DNA from: Bacteroidaceae bacterium
Lineage (GTDB): Bacteria; Bacteroidota; Bacteroidia; Bacteroidales; Bacteroidaceae
DNA: 64,000 bases
NCBI GenBank assembly: GCA_024398495.1
Contig: JAKSJA010000004.1
Location: 1-64,000, forward strand
Reading direction: 5' to 3'
Positions 18,393-27,926 of this stretch are shown here, piece by piece (positions within the stretch are counted from its first letter, which is position 1; the number at the start of each line of letters is the position of its first letter). Below the pieces are notes generated by a model. The model ran no database searches. It had not been told where the DNA came from and worked only from the letters and a program-made list of their open reading frames with translations. The translations under genes and the position numbers were made by a program.

Positions 18393-19586
18393 GCAATCTT
18401 TCACCCACTCCTCTATTGGTGAAGGAAATTCCGATGGTATGTGCGTTGAACGTATTGCCCATTCCTTTGGATACAGATTGTTAGCACGACTTCCGATGTT
18501 TTTTGCTTGACCGAGCACAAAATCCTTGTAAGCAATCTGCACCAAACCACGAGGAGCATCATCTGGCAAACGTATTGCTTCACGCCTCAGGTAACTTATT
18601 GCTGTACGATAATCAACAGAACAAATGTGATAATTTTGTATTTCCGTATCATTCACCTGTTTTCGGACAGTCCGTTTTACTTTTTGCCCATCCTTCTGCA
18701 ATACAGCAAGGAAAAGCCCCTCACCACGTACTGTTCCCGGAATGAAACGATATACAGGCTCATCATAATCTTTCAGCAGCGAGCCGACAATATTCCATTC
18801 AGGGCATGTCTCTAATGGAAGCACGTTTGCCCCAAGTTCCGAACATATCCAACGTACATTTTCTTCATTTTCTTTCGTATTGAACGTACATGTCGAATAT
18901 ATCAGCAGTCCTCCAGGAGTCAAGCAATCCCATATATCAGATATTATCTCCCGTTGTAGTCGCCAGCACCTCTCCACATTCTGCGGTGACCATTGTTTTA
19001 TGCTGTCTTCATCTTTCCTGAACATCCCTTCGCCAGAACAAGGGACGTCAGCAAGGATGACATCAAAATCCGAAAACTCTGATTTCTTGAAATCTTTCGG
19101 ATATTTTGACACAACGATGGTATTATGCATACCGAACTTGCTTATATTTTCAGCAAGCACATTATAACGGTTTCTTATAGGCTCATTGCATACGAGGACA
19201 GAATCTGGAGTAAGAAAACTCCTCACGCACGTGCTCTTGCCACCCGGAGCAGCACAAAGGTCAAGCATTGTAACATCATCCCCAACATATTGCTTTATTG
19301 CCTGTGTCACGAACATTGATGAAGCCTCCTGCACATAATAGCAACCGGCATGGAGAAGCGGATCAAACGTAAAGTCAGGACGTTGATTGAGATAATACCC
19401 CAAATCACACCACGGTACAGGATCCAATATGGTTGACTTTGGCTGACGGCAGTTTTTAATCTTGAACGGATTCAACCTTATGCTCACAGGTGACGGCACG
19501 GAAAAAGAAGAGAGAAAACGTGCAAACATATCCTCTCCAAAAAGTTTCCTTGTATAATCCGTAAAAACCTGTGGCAGAGCTGTCAT
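18390..19586 (-). CDS. rsmF: rRNA (cytosine-5) methyltransferase of the RsmF/NOL1-NOP2-Sun family
   Basis: S-adenosylmethionine-dependent RNA m5C methyltransferase. The 398 residues contain an N-terminal segment ending SVPSPVSIRLNPFK, the SAM-binding motif MLDLCAAPGGKST, the motif IV DVPCSGEGMFRKDED and motif VI IYSTCTFNTKENEENV. The two Cys in PCS and STC are the catalytic pair. The C-terminal part (about 290-398), with GLVQIAYKDFVLGQAKNIGS, resembles the RNA-binding extension of RsmF, which methylates 16S rRNA; exact target is inferred. Its ATG overlaps the folA stop by 4 bp (ATGA), so it is translationally coupled in the thyA-folA run. Confidence 0.87.
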   Translation of the reverse strand: MTALPQVFTDYTRKLFGEDMFARFLSSFSVPSPVSIRLNPFKIKNCRQPKSTILDPVPWCDLGYYLNQRPDFTFDPLLHAGCYYVQEASSMFVTQAIKQYVGDDVTMLDLCAAPGGKSTCVRSFLTPDSVLVCNEPIRNRYNVLAENISKFGMHNTIVVSKYPKDFKKSEFSDFDVILADVPCSGEGMFRKDEDSIKQWSPQNVERCWRLQREIISDIWDCLTPGGLLIYSTCTFNTKENEENVRWICSELGANVLPLETCPEWNIVGSLLKDYDEPVYRFIPGTVRGEGLFLAVLQKDGQKVKRTVRKQVNDTEIQNYHICSVDYRTAISYLRREAIRLPDDAPRGLVQIAYKDFVLGQAKNIGSRANNLYPKEWAIRSTHIPSEFPSPIEEWVKDC

Positions 19587-20077
19587 CGTCTTGTAAATTC
19601 ACAAAAGTCAAAGGAATGCACATGTCTTTCATCTGCATCATGATGTACACGCGACATCTCCTGCCATTGTGAAAAATCTATTTTCGGGAAATACACGTCC
19701 GCATCCGTAGGCTCGTCATCAATGATGGTAAGATATAGTTTGTCCACTATAGGAAACGTCTGACGGTACACGTACGCCCCACCAATCACAAACACTTCTC
19801 CGTCATTGGAAGAAACACGGAAAGCCTCATCAAGTGATGTCACCCATTCCGCACCCTGCCTGTCATCAGGAATCTCCTCAGGGAAAGCCACGACAATGTT
19901 GCGACGATTTGGCAACGGACGTTTTGGGAACGATTCAAAAGTATTCTTTCCCATAATGACAGTATGCCCCGACGTTATCTCCTTGAAATGTTTGAGGTCA
20001 TCAGGAAGATGATACAACAAGTCATTGTTTTTGCCTATTGCAAAATTTTTGGCTATTGCCACGATAATACTTTTCAT
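19583..20077 (-). CDS. folA: Dihydrofolate reductase
   Basis: Reduces dihydrofolate to tetrahydrofolate with NADPH, regenerating the cofactor oxidised by ThyA next door. With the ATG at 20077 the product is 164 residues, the usual size. Signatures: [20 protein letters not shown] at the N-terminus, [35 protein letters not shown] and [10 protein letters not shown]. The start overlaps the thyA stop by 4 bp (ATGA), and the stop overlaps the start of the next gene likewise. A longer frame from 20107 would lie inside thyA and adds non-family residues, so I reject it. Confidence 0.96.
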   Translation of the reverse strand: MKSIIVAIAKNFAIGKNNDLLYHLPDDLKHFKEITSGHTVIMGKNTFESFPKRPLPNRRNIVVAFPEEIPDDRQGAEWVTSLDEAFRVSSNDGEVFVIGGAYVYRQTFPIVDKLYLTIIDDEPTDADVYFPKIDFSQWQEMSRVHHDADERHVHSFDFCEFTRR

Positions 20078-20868
20078 ACAGATACTGTTGCCTTTATATG
20101 ATCCCAAGGGTCATAACCCTCCAATTCAAAATCTTCATAATGGAAGTCAAAGATACTTTTCACGTCTGGATTGATCTTCATCACTGGTAATGGACGCGGA
20201 GTACGTGTCACTTGCAGGCGAGCCTGCTCCAGATGATTCAGATAAAGATGCGTATCACCGGTAGTATGGATAAAATCTCCCACCTCAAATCCCGTCACCT
20301 GAGCCATCATCTGCAAAAGAAGGGCATATGAGGCAATGTTGAACGGAACACCAAGGAAGGTATCAGCACTGCGCTGATATAGTTGCAGCGACAGTTTTCC
20401 TCCGGCGACATAGAACTGAAACAGGCAATGGCACGGCGGGAGAGCCATCTTGTCCACCTCAGCAACATTCCACGCACAGACAAGCATACGGCGTGAATCA
20501 GGATTATTCTTCAGTTGATCAACGACATTCTGTATCTGGTCAATATATCCACCGTTATAGTCTGGCCACGACCGCCATTGATGTCCATAAACAGGTCCTA
20601 ACTCTCCGTTCTCATCAGCCCATTCGTTCCATATCCTCACACCATGTTCCTGAAGATATTTCACATTCGTATCACCATTGAGGAACCATAACAGTTCGTA
20701 TATTATAGACTTCAAATGCAGTTTTTTCGTTGTCAGCAGAGGAAACCCATCTGCCATATTGAAACGCATCTGATTACCGAAGACACTTATCGTGCCTGTA
20801 CCTGTGCGGTCAGTCTTTTCAACGCCCTCATCGAGAATACGGTTAAGAAGGTCTATGTATTGTTTCAT
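20074..20868 (-). CDS. thyA: Thymidylate synthase
   Basis: Converts dUMP to dTMP with methylene-tetrahydrofolate. The 264-residue length equals that of E. coli ThyA. Signatures: the dUMP phosphate-binding loop [14 protein letters not shown], the catalytic Cys in [13 protein letters not shown], the [18 protein letters not shown] segment, and the C-terminus ending in KATVSV. Followed with 4-bp overlap by folA, a usual functional pairing. It starts about 70 bp downstream of topB and may be read from the same transcript. Confidence 0.98.
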   Translation of the reverse strand: MKQYIDLLNRILDEGVEKTDRTGTGTISVFGNQMRFNMADGFPLLTTKKLHLKSIIYELLWFLNGDTNVKYLQEHGVRIWNEWADENGELGPVYGHQWRSWPDYNGGYIDQIQNVVDQLKNNPDSRRMLVCAWNVAEVDKMALPPCHCLFQFYVAGGKLSLQLYQRSADTFLGVPFNIASYALLLQMMAQVTGFEVGDFIHTTGDTHLYLNHLEQARLQVTRTPRPLPVMKINPDVKSIFDFHYEDFELEGYDPWDHIKATVSV

Positions 20869-20936
20869 ATTTGGTTATTTAATTGTTTAGTGGTTTGGTC
20901 GTTTACCATAATCATTATTTCTCTAAGCTCTAAACT

Positions 20937-22799
20937 CTAAGTTCTAAGCTCTTTTTTCTTTTGTTCATTTGCCGTCACACGGCGGTTAGAGTTATCAGCC
21001 AGCACTTGACGCACAATACCGTTTATCTGCTCTTTCAATTCATTTATAAACACACCGGCATCATATTTCTTATGTTCTATATCACGTAGTTTCTTCTCCC
21101 ATATACCAGTCAATTCGCAACTTTTCAGCAGTTCCTCATGGATAATATCCACCAGTTCTATGCCTGTAGCAGTAGGAACAAGAGTCTTTCTCTTTCTTAC
21201 CACATATCCACGTTTGAACAATATCTCTATGATGCTTGCACGTGACGAAGGCCGTCCTATGCCGTTTTCCTTCAATGCAGCGCGCAGTTCCTCATCTTCC
21301 ACAAACTTTCCTGCCGTCTCCATAGCGCGGAGGAGTGTTGCCTCCGTATAAGGTTTCGGTGGAGTCGTCCATTTTTCTGCAAGATCAGGTACGTGTTCCC
21401 CACTCTCGCCTACCTTGAATACAGGAAGTACACGTTCTTCTACGACCTCTTTTTTACCGTCTTCATCGTCATTTTCCTCATCTTTATCCACAGACTTGGC
21501 GGTATCCTTCTCATTCTTATACAACACTCTCCATCCCAAGTCAATGATAGTCTTGCCCGTAGCCTTGAATTCAATGTCCTCAACCTTTCCCAACACGGTA
21601 GTAGTATCAAACGTACAATCAGGCATAAAAACAGCGATGAAACGGCGTGATATAAGGTCATACACATTCTTCTCCATATCCGTAAGTCCACGCGGTTGCA
21701 CACCGGTAGGGATGATGGCATGATGGTCGGTAACCTTCTTCGTATCAAACACTTTTTTGCTCTTCAGAAGTTTCTTTCCAAGCAACGGTTGCACAAACTC
21801 TCCATAGTCCGCAGCGATACCCTTCAATATACCCGGACATTTAGGGTAGATGTCGTCACTAAGATACTGAGTATCAACGCGCGGGTATGTGGTAAACTTC
21901 TTTTCATACAGTCCCTGTATTATCTTCAATGTGGTGTCTGCCGAATATGAGAATTTCCTGTTACATTCCACCTGCAGAGATGTCAGGTCAAAGAGTTTCT
22001 GCGGAGCCTCCTTTCCTTTCTTCTTCTGCACGTCGGTGACAGCGAAAGGCTTTCCGTTTATCTGCTCCAGAGCAGCCCTACCTCCTTCTTCCGTTTCATA
22101 CTTTCCCTTCGTTGCAAAGAACACGACATCACGGTAACGAAGAGTCAGAATCCAGTATTGAGCAGGAACAAAGTTGTCTATTTCACGCTGACGGTTGACG
22201 ATAAGAGCCAGCGTAGGCGTCTGCACACGTCCCACAGACAGTATCTGCCTGTCCTGTGCGTATTTCATTGTGTATAGTCGGGTGGAGTTTATTCCAAGCA
22301 GCCAGTCACCGATAGCACGGCTCAACCCTGCCTCATACAGCGATTGATACTCCGTCTGGTCTTTAAGATTTTGGAAACCCTCTCGGATAGCCTCTTCCGT
22401 AAGTGATGAGATCCACAATCTCTTCACCGGGCACTTTGCCTTTGCTTTCTGCATCACCCATCGCTGTATCAGTTCGCCCTCTTGACCAGCATCACCGCAG
22501 TTGATGATCATATCCGCTGCCTGCATCAGTTTTTCGATTACAGCAAACTGTTTCTTCACTCCTTTATCATCAATGAGGCGGATACCGAAACGCGGAGGTA
22601 TCATAGGCAAAGCCGACAGGCTCCAATGCTTCCACGAAGCACTATAGTCGCTCGGCTCTTTCAGGGCACACAGATGGCCGAAAGTCCAAGTGACCTGATA
22701 TCCGTTACCCTCCATATAACCATCGTGCGAGGCCGTAGCCCCAAGCACTTTGGCAATATCTTTCGCAACACTTGGTTTCTCCGCTATGCAGACAATCAT
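20937..22799 (-). CDS. topB: DNA topoisomerase III (type IA)
   Basis: Single-strand-passing topoisomerase that decatenates DNA and resolves recombination intermediates. The N-terminal Toprim domain shows MIVCIAEKPSVAKDIAKVLG and the metal-binding DAGQEGELI. The body shows LSVGRVQTPTLALIVNRQ and the active-site Tyr in KKFTTYPRVDTQYLSDDI, then YTEATLLRAMETAGK and GIGRPSSRASIIE. The 620-residue product ends in a short charged tail and lacks C-terminal zinc-finger repeats. The minus-strand -7 box at 22829-22836 is a candidate promoter. Confidence 0.93.
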   Translation of the reverse strand: MIVCIAEKPSVAKDIAKVLGATASHDGYMEGNGYQVTWTFGHLCALKEPSDYSASWKHWSLSALPMIPPRFGIRLIDDKGVKKQFAVIEKLMQAADMIINCGDAGQEGELIQRWVMQKAKAKCPVKRLWISSLTEEAIREGFQNLKDQTEYQSLYEAGLSRAIGDWLLGINSTRLYTMKYAQDRQILSVGRVQTPTLALIVNRQREIDNFVPAQYWILTLRYRDVVFFATKGKYETEEGGRAALEQINGKPFAVTDVQKKKGKEAPQKLFDLTSLQVECNRKFSYSADTTLKIIQGLYEKKFTTYPRVDTQYLSDDIYPKCPGILKGIAADYGEFVQPLLGKKLLKSKKVFDTKKVTDHHAIIPTGVQPRGLTDMEKNVYDLISRRFIAVFMPDCTFDTTTVLGKVEDIEFKATGKTIIDLGWRVLYKNEKDTAKSVDKDEENDDEDGKKEVVEERVLPVFKVGESGEHVPDLAEKWTTPPKPYTEATLLRAMETAGKFVEDEELRAALKENGIGRPSSRASIIEILFKRGYVVRKRKTLVPTATGIELVDIIHEELLKSCELTGIWEKKLRDIEHKKYDAGVFINELKEQINGIVRQVLADNSNRRVTANEQKKKELRT

Positions 22800-22828
22800 C
22801 CTACTATTTACGTATTAAAAAATCCGTA

Positions 22829-22836
22829 CAAAAGTA
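22829..22836 (-). promoter_or_regulatory. Candidate -7 element of topB
   Basis: Minus-strand TACTTTTG fits TAnnTTTG; no clear TTTG lies 19-21 bases upstream. It would give a leader of about 25-30 bases. Confidence 0.45.
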
Positions 22837-23024
22837 ATAAAAATAAATGGTTTTAATAAGTTGAACGAGACAAAAAAATTTTGCTAATTTGCGACGAGCG
22901 TAGCGAAAGCGAAAATTAATACAAGGCAAAGACAAATTAAAAAATACCCATATTTTTAGTGTTTCTTTCAACTCTAAACTTTTCAAGAGACTTTCAGCAC
23001 GTCTTCTTTCACTCCCACTACATT

Positions 23025-23058
23025 AAAAAGTTCGCAAGTGTTTTCAAGACTCGCGAAC
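23025..23058 (-). terminator. Rho-independent terminator of the carboxylesterase run
   Basis: On the minus strand GTTCGCGAGT pairs with ACTTGCGAAC around a 9-base loop (10 positions, one mismatch) and is followed at once by TTTTTAAT. It lies about 75 bp after the stop of the small secreted-protein gene. Confidence 0.72.
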
Positions 23059-23131
23059 CCATTATTAGTAATATGAATCTCACTATTTGTAACAGCTCTT
23101 AACATTCATAGGCTTCAGGATGAAATTTTAT

Positions 23132-23527
23132 TCACTTTATTTTAGTTCCATTAATATCAAAATAAACACCCTTCTGGACTACGATAACCTGTCCACGATA
23201 GAAATATTTACCAGGTTGATTATCGTTTTTGGCAGGATCAACAACAAAAATTTCATCAACACCGGTATCCTCATTATAGACACCAAAGCGTATATTCACG
23301 TCCGAGCCGAGAGGAATAGTCAGTTCACATACGCCATTCACGAAGACACTCATCTCGTTCATACTGTACGTTATCTTAGGCTTAGACGTAAAGCGGAAAC
23401 ATTGTTCCGTATTAGCGTTTTTAACGTAAATCGCGTCTGTCACAAAATCGGCAGCATAAACGGGAGCATTGTACAATAGTGTCATGACGACCAATACCAC
23501 TAAGAAAAGAAAAGATTTGCGTTTCAT
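23132..23527 (-). CDS. Small secreted protein, function unknown
   Basis: A 131-residue product with a clear signal peptide (MKRKSFLFLVVLVVMTLLYN, then APVYAADF with likely cleavage after YAA). The mature part is mostly short beta-type segments (TYSMNEMSVFVNGVCELTIP, FRGQVIVV-like ending KGVYFDINGTKIK) and two Cys. I do not recognise a family. It starts 5 bp after the carboxylesterase stop and is followed by a terminator, so the two proteins form a two-gene unit and may act together outside the inner membrane. Confidence 0.62.
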   Translation of the reverse strand: MKRKSFLFLVVLVVMTLLYNAPVYAADFVTDAIYVKNANTEQCFRFTSKPKITYSMNEMSVFVNGVCELTIPLGSDVNIRFGVYNEDTGVDEIFVVDPAKNDNQPGKYFYRGQVIVVQKGVYFDINGTKIK

Positions 23528-23532
23528 ATCGT

Positions 23533-25359
23533 TTATGGTTCTAACAGTCCAGTGAGGAACTTGGAGAAGTGGAAAGTAGGACTAAGTTTCATCATTTTTT
23601 CCAACGTTTCGGCACGCTCTTTGCGGAAATTATCTTTGATATATGGATTGCGGTTGATAACAACAACCTTGCGTGAATCGGCATCGTATTGTGGCCAGTT
23701 GATTGTTATTTCTTTGTCATCAGACTTATATTTGAAGTCAGGTTTACCATAACGGGCAAAATTAGCCCAAATGTTTTGTACAATATCGCTCACTTCTAAT
23801 TCTTTTTCTGTTTGATACCAAAAACTACTTGGATTCCTAAAAACATAGGGTACTTCTGCCGCATGGCATACGCGCAGTCCTTTATCGTACAAGGCTTTCG
23901 ACAGATAATCAAAGAGATAAAAATAACACTTCCCACCTGCTTGAGAATGTCCTGCCGCTTCAATTGATTGTGCTGCCAAGAACAACCAGTCATCTGCTAC
24001 TTCCTCTAAGAATTGCAAACTATCCTTGGCAGGAATGCTGTCTTTCCATTTCGGGAACTCCGAACGAATAGCAGCATAGTATTTCTCGCGCAGATTCTTG
24101 TAATCGGGCAAATCTTTGGGAGCCACTGACTTCTCCAAATAACGTTCCACATTCTTGGCGAGACGCAGATACAGTTCTTCCGGGAAACAAGTCTTGAAAT
24201 AGGTAAACTCACCCGAGTTGTAGCCTTGCAGTACGTTAACACCTTTAGCCGCGTTGTATTTCCAAGAGAAGACTGGATCAGCGGGTACAACGGTGCCATC
24301 GGCATTGGGATTAGCAGTCGTATTACTATCGACTAATTCAAGCCACACTTCACGAAGTTCCTCAAATGTCAAATCCTCAAGGTCTGCAATTTTGCTAATG
24401 CCCATAGTATGCAAGTTTCGCTCCATGCCACCTAAACTATCGGGACATTGAATGACATTCATACCTCCTGACTGCATAATGATGTTCTTCACAATAGAAT
24501 TTCCTTTTTCATCTTTAGCCAACGGCGAAACGGCTACAATACCTGCAGAAACACAACCTGCTGACTCACCAAAGAGTGTGATATTCGTTGGATCACCGCC
24601 AAAAGCACCTATATTGTGACGCACCCACCAGATGGCATCTATTTGGTCTAAATGTGCCAAATTGCCATTGACACCTTGATATTTATCTTGGTTACCATCA
24701 TCCATCTTATGAGCATTAAGATAGCCACAGATATTGATGCGGTAATTGATTGTAACCATGATGATATCGGGATTTTTTTTCACAAAATTACGACCATTGT
24801 AAAGAGGGTCAGCCGAGCCTCCTAATGTATATCCACCACCATGAATATAAACCATAACAGGTTTTTTGTCATCGGATTTGATTTCGCTAGCCCAAATATT
24901 GAGAGCGAGCATATCATCACCCTGCTCGTAGATAGAAGCATTTTCGGATTTTTCCTCTTCCTGGCATGCAGAATGAGCAAAATGGAAAGCCTCGTACACC
25001 TCATCAGATGCAGGTAAAGCCTTAGCACGTTGGAAACGTAAGGCACCTACAGGCTGCTGAGCATAAGGGATGCCATAGAACTGAAGCACACCATCTTTCT
25101 CAAAACCGACGTAGGTACCTTGGTTCAATTTAACAGCCTTGCCTTGATCATAACTCTGCCCCGTGATTTTACGGTTAGGGGCATAAACATACTCATCCGT
25201 AGTAGCGGGATCTGCGTTCTCCACGAAAGTAATGCTATCGGCATTCATCAAGGTTGTTCTCACCTGACCTCCGCGCCATACCTGAACAGTCTGAGCGTTC
25301 ATAGTACAAGCAACTGCAAACGCCACTAATACGATAAATTGTTTTCTTTTCTTTTTCAT
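23533..25359 (-). CDS. Secreted carboxylesterase type B (alpha/beta hydrolase)
   Basis: A serine hydrolase of the type B carboxylesterase/para-nitrobenzyl esterase family, 608 residues. After the signal peptide (MKKKRKQFIVLVAFAVACTM, cleavage near NAQ) comes a short region with VQVWRGGQVRTTLMNADSIT that is not part of the hydrolase fold. The hydrolase domain starts near residue 70 with a typical GTYVGFEKDGVLQFYGIPYA, followed by RFQRAK, the oxyanion-hole motif MVYIHGGGYTLG, the nucleophile in TLFGESAGCVSAG, and the catalytic His in CHAAEVPYVF. The natural substrate cannot be told; in gut relatives such enzymes deacylate plant or host esters. First gene of a two-gene unit. Confidence 0.88.
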   Translation of the reverse strand: MKKKRKQFIVLVAFAVACTMNAQTVQVWRGGQVRTTLMNADSITFVENADPATTDEYVYAPNRKITGQSYDQGKAVKLNQGTYVGFEKDGVLQFYGIPYAQQPVGALRFQRAKALPASDEVYEAFHFAHSACQEEEKSENASIYEQGDDMLALNIWASEIKSDDKKPVMVYIHGGGYTLGGSADPLYNGRNFVKKNPDIIMVTINYRINICGYLNAHKMDDGNQDKYQGVNGNLAHLDQIDAIWWVRHNIGAFGGDPTNITLFGESAGCVSAGIVAVSPLAKDEKGNSIVKNIIMQSGGMNVIQCPDSLGGMERNLHTMGISKIADLEDLTFEELREVWLELVDSNTTANPNADGTVVPADPVFSWKYNAAKGVNVLQGYNSGEFTYFKTCFPEELYLRLAKNVERYLEKSVAPKDLPDYKNLREKYYAAIRSEFPKWKDSIPAKDSLQFLEEVADDWLFLAAQSIEAAGHSQAGGKCYFYLFDYLSKALYDKGLRVCHAAEVPYVFRNPSSFWYQTEKELEVSDIVQNIWANFARYGKPDFKYKSDDKEITINWPQYDADSRKVVVINRNPYIKDNFRKERAETLEKMMKLSPTFHFSKFLTGLLEP

Positions 25360-25890
25360 TTTGCTGTTTTTAATGGATTAAAATATAGTTGTTAGCTAAA
25401 AGTTTAGACAAAAAAAGACACGGCAGTAATGCTATCATCGTGCCATATACAATGTTGTAATCGATTGAAATGCAAGGTATTATTACTGTGTCCCAGAAGA
25501 AAGTCAACAACCATTAATAACGATTCATTAGCTCTGATACTTGGCTTACTGAAGAATGCTGTATGTCCGCCTTCAACGAAAATCATTTATACCCTATAAT
25601 AGATTTGTTTGCAAATGTAGAAATAAATTCGTACCTCGCAAAGAAAATGGCAACTAATTTAGTTCATAACCATAACAAAAAAAGTATAACCATAATAATT
25701 TTCACAAAACAAAGCAGGTCAAAACAAAGTTTCTACAATTCAATGAGAAGAGACAAACAATTCAACAGTAAGATACGATGCATTCTTTACGATAGTTTGT
25801 CCTCGTTGATGTAAGGAGAGTTGTCGGTAGTTGAAAGGATATCAGTCCGCCGTCTCAGCGAAAGCTATCAGTTTAGCGAAGGATAGCTGC

Positions 25891-25982
25891 CGAACATCTA
25901 AGGTGTTAGGACTCGAACATCTCAGATGTTAGACTTCGAACATTTAAGATGTTAGGACTCGAGCATCTAAGATGTTCGAGAG
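25891..25982. repeat. Four 23-bp tandem repeats, each centred on a palindrome
   Basis: Units at 25891-25913, 25914-25936, 25937-25959 and 25960-25982. Each contains AACATCT-n-AGATGTT or a one- or two-base variant, starts with CGA(A/G)C, and (units 1 to 3) ends with GACT or GACTT. Confidence 0.85.
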
Positions 25983-26042
25983 CTAAGATTGCATCAAGTA
26001 GAAACTAAGGACACATTAAATAGCAGCTAAAAGCACGTCAAA

Positions 26043-26130
26043 TGACAGGTTTCTTCACACCAAATCGGTCACCTCATCATAAAGAATGGGGTAACACTTC
26101 ATAACAAGTTGTGCAATTCATCATAAAAAT
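26043..26130. repeat. 22-bp periodic degenerate repeats, block 1
   Basis: Four 22-bp units (26043-26064, 26065-26086, 26087-26108, 26109-26130) share the core TCATAAAGAA or variants (TTCACACCAAA, TTCATAACAAG, TCATAAAAAT) at the same offset. The same core and period recur at 62474-62690. Confidence 0.65.
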
Positions 26131-26168
26131 CCATCTGTTCTTGTGGTAAAATCCAAAACAATAACATT

Positions 26169-26274
26169 CTTGCGCTCCAGTAGGTGCTCAGGCGAGTTAA
26201 AGACTCGGAGCTTGCGCTCCAGTAGGTGCTCAGGCGAGTTAAAGACTCGGAACTTGCGCTCCAGTAGGTGCTTA
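26169..26274. repeat. 42-bp direct repeats, two and a half copies
   Basis: Copies at 26169-26210 and 26211-26252 differ only in the last base; a partial third copy covers 26253-26274. Each begins CTTGCGCTCCAGTAGGTGCT and contains CGAGTTAAAGACTCGG, which includes the short inverted pair CGAGT/ACTCG. They end about 27 bp before the lysS -33 box. Confidence 0.9.
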
Positions 26275-26300
26275 GACGAAAATAAATTTTCGTAGTTTTT

Positions 26301-26332
26301 TTTGTTTCTGTCTTCGGTTTGTTGTAATTTTG
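26301..26332 (+). promoter_or_regulatory. Bacteroidetes-type promoter of lysS
   Basis: TTTG (26301-26304), 20 bases, TAATTTTG (26325-26332): full consensus match. Predicted start near 26339, leader of about 50 nt before the ATG at 26392. The -33 flank TTTGTTTCTGTC matches the ileS promoter. Confidence 0.82.
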
Positions 26333-26391
26333 CAGATATTATGCCCTAAAGGGCAAGATAACAAGAATTAAACAACAAATTAAATATCATA

Positions 26392-27915
26392 ATGGAAACA
26401 AACAATCACAATCTCAGTGAACAGGAGATAGGAAGAAGACAAAGTCTTCAAGAATTGCGCAATCTAGGTATCGACCCGTATCCTGCTGCGGAATTTCCAA
26501 CAAATGCGTTTTCAACAGATATCAAGGATGAATTCAAGGACGATGACGAGCCACGTCAGGTGAGCATCGCTGGTCGTTTGATGAGCCGAAGGGTGATGGG
26601 CAAGGCAAGTTTTGCCGAACTACAAGACTCTAAAGGCCGCATACAACTATATGTCAGCCGTGACGACATCTGTCCTGACGAAGACAAGACGATGTACAAC
26701 ACGGTATTCAAAAAACTACTCGACATCGGCGACTTCATAGGTATCAACGGATATGTGTTCCGCACTCAAATGGGTGAGATAAGTGTTCACGTACAAAAGA
26801 TTACGGTATTGGCAAAGTGTCTTAAGCCTCTGCCTATAGTAAAATATAAAGATGGTGTCGTATATGACAAGTTTGATGATCCAGAACTACGCTACCGTCA
26901 GCGTTATGTTGACCTTGTAGTAAACGAAGGTGTGAAAGACACATTCCTCAAACGTGCCACAATAATACGTACAATGCGTCAGGTGTTTGACGAAGCCGGT
27001 TTCACAGAAGTAGAGACCCCTATCCTACAGTTGATTGCCGGTGGTGCAAGTGCCCGCCCTTTCATAACACACCATAATACTCTTGACCAAGACATGTATC
27101 TGCGTATCGCAACAGAGCTGTATCTGAAACGGCTTATCGTAGGCGGTTTCGAGGGTGTCTATGAGATTGGAAGAAACTTCCGCAATGAGGGTATGGACAA
27201 GAGCCACAACCCTGAGTTCACATGTATGGAGTTGTACGTATCTTATAAAGACTACAACTGGATGATGTCGTTCACGGAGCAGTTATTGGAAAAGATTTGC
27301 ATTGCTGTGAACGGAAAACCTGAGGTGCAGGTAGGCGAAAACATGATTTCATTCAAAGCACCATTCCGCCGTCTGCCTATACTTGAGGCTATCAAAGAGA
27401 AGACAGGCCATGACCTTGAGAACATGAGTGAGGAAGATATGCGCGGCATTGCAAAGAAACTCGGTGTGGAAGACACTGACAAGATGGGACGCGGCAAACT
27501 CATTGATGAGATTTTCGGAGAGACATGCGAAGGCACGTTCATACAACCAACATTCATTACCGACTATCCTGTAGAGATGTCGCCATTGACAAAGATGCAC
27601 CGTTCAAAAAAGGGGTTGACAGAGCGTTTCGAACTGATGGTAAACGGAAAAGAACTGGCAAATGCCTATTCAGAGCTCAACGACCCTATTGACCAGGAAG
27701 AGCGATTTATCGAGCAGATGAGACTTGCTGATAAGGGGGATGACGAAGCGATGGTAATCGACCATGACTTCCTGCGCGCTCTTCAGTACGGAATGCCACC
27801 GACATCGGGTATTGGTATTGGAATCGACCGTCTTGCCATACTGATGACAGGACAGCCGAACATTCAGGAAGTACTGCTCTTCCCTACAATGAAACCAAAA
27901 GGAATTGACAACTAA
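26392..27915 (+). CDS. lysS: Lysyl-tRNA synthetase (class II)
   Basis: Charges tRNA-Lys. The 507-residue protein has an N-terminal OB-fold anticodon-binding domain (about 50-170; RQVSIAGRLMSRRVMGKASF, then LQDSKGRIQLY) and a class II catalytic core: motif 1 near FDEAGFTEVETPIL, motif 2 YEIGRNFRNEGMDKSHNPEF, and motif 3 GIGIGIDRLAILMTG. It lacks the roughly 70-residue C-terminal extension I recall for some Bacteroides homologues. It has its own promoter and is the first of a long same-strand run. Confidence 0.97.
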   Translation: METNNHNLSEQEIGRRQSLQELRNLGIDPYPAAEFPTNAFSTDIKDEFKDDDEPRQVSIAGRLMSRRVMGKASFAELQDSKGRIQLYVSRDDICPDEDKTMYNTVFKKLLDIGDFIGINGYVFRTQMGEISVHVQKITVLAKCLKPLPIVKYKDGVVYDKFDDPELRYRQRYVDLVVNEGVKDTFLKRATIIRTMRQVFDEAGFTEVETPILQLIAGGASARPFITHHNTLDQDMYLRIATELYLKRLIVGGFEGVYEIGRNFRNEGMDKSHNPEFTCMELYVSYKDYNWMMSFTEQLLEKICIAVNGKPEVQVGENMISFKAPFRRLPILEAIKEKTGHDLENMSEEDMRGIAKKLGVEDTDKMGRGKLIDEIFGETCEGTFIQPTFITDYPVEMSPLTKMHRSKKGLTERFELMVNGKELANAYSELNDPIDQEERFIEQMRLADKGDDEAMVIDHDFLRALQYGMPPTSGIGIGIDRLAILMTGQPNIQEVLLFPTMKPKGIDN

Positions 27916-27926
27916 AAGGTTAAAAC

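Larger units (their letters stand above)
22800..23131. other. Gene-free 330 bp between topB and the small secreted-protein gene
   Basis: Holds the topB -7 box and the terminator of the esterase run (23025-23058). The remainder is AT-rich with nothing else I can name. Confidence 0.6.
25360..26391. other. Gene-free 1 kb with three kinds of repeat, upstream of lysS
   Basis: No frame here looks coding; the short open frames have no recognisable features. It holds palindromic 23-bp repeats (25891-25982), 22-bp periodic repeats (26043-26130), 42-bp direct repeats (26169-26274) and the lysS promoter (26301-26332). The esterase promoter is not obvious: a minus-strand TATATTTT with an upstream TTTG near 25385-25420 is only a partial match. 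Confidence 0.6.

Noticed and set aside
25563..25814. 83-codon plus-strand frame in the region upstream of lysS
   Set aside because: Lys/Asn-rich AT-biased translation with no promoter and no recognisable feature.
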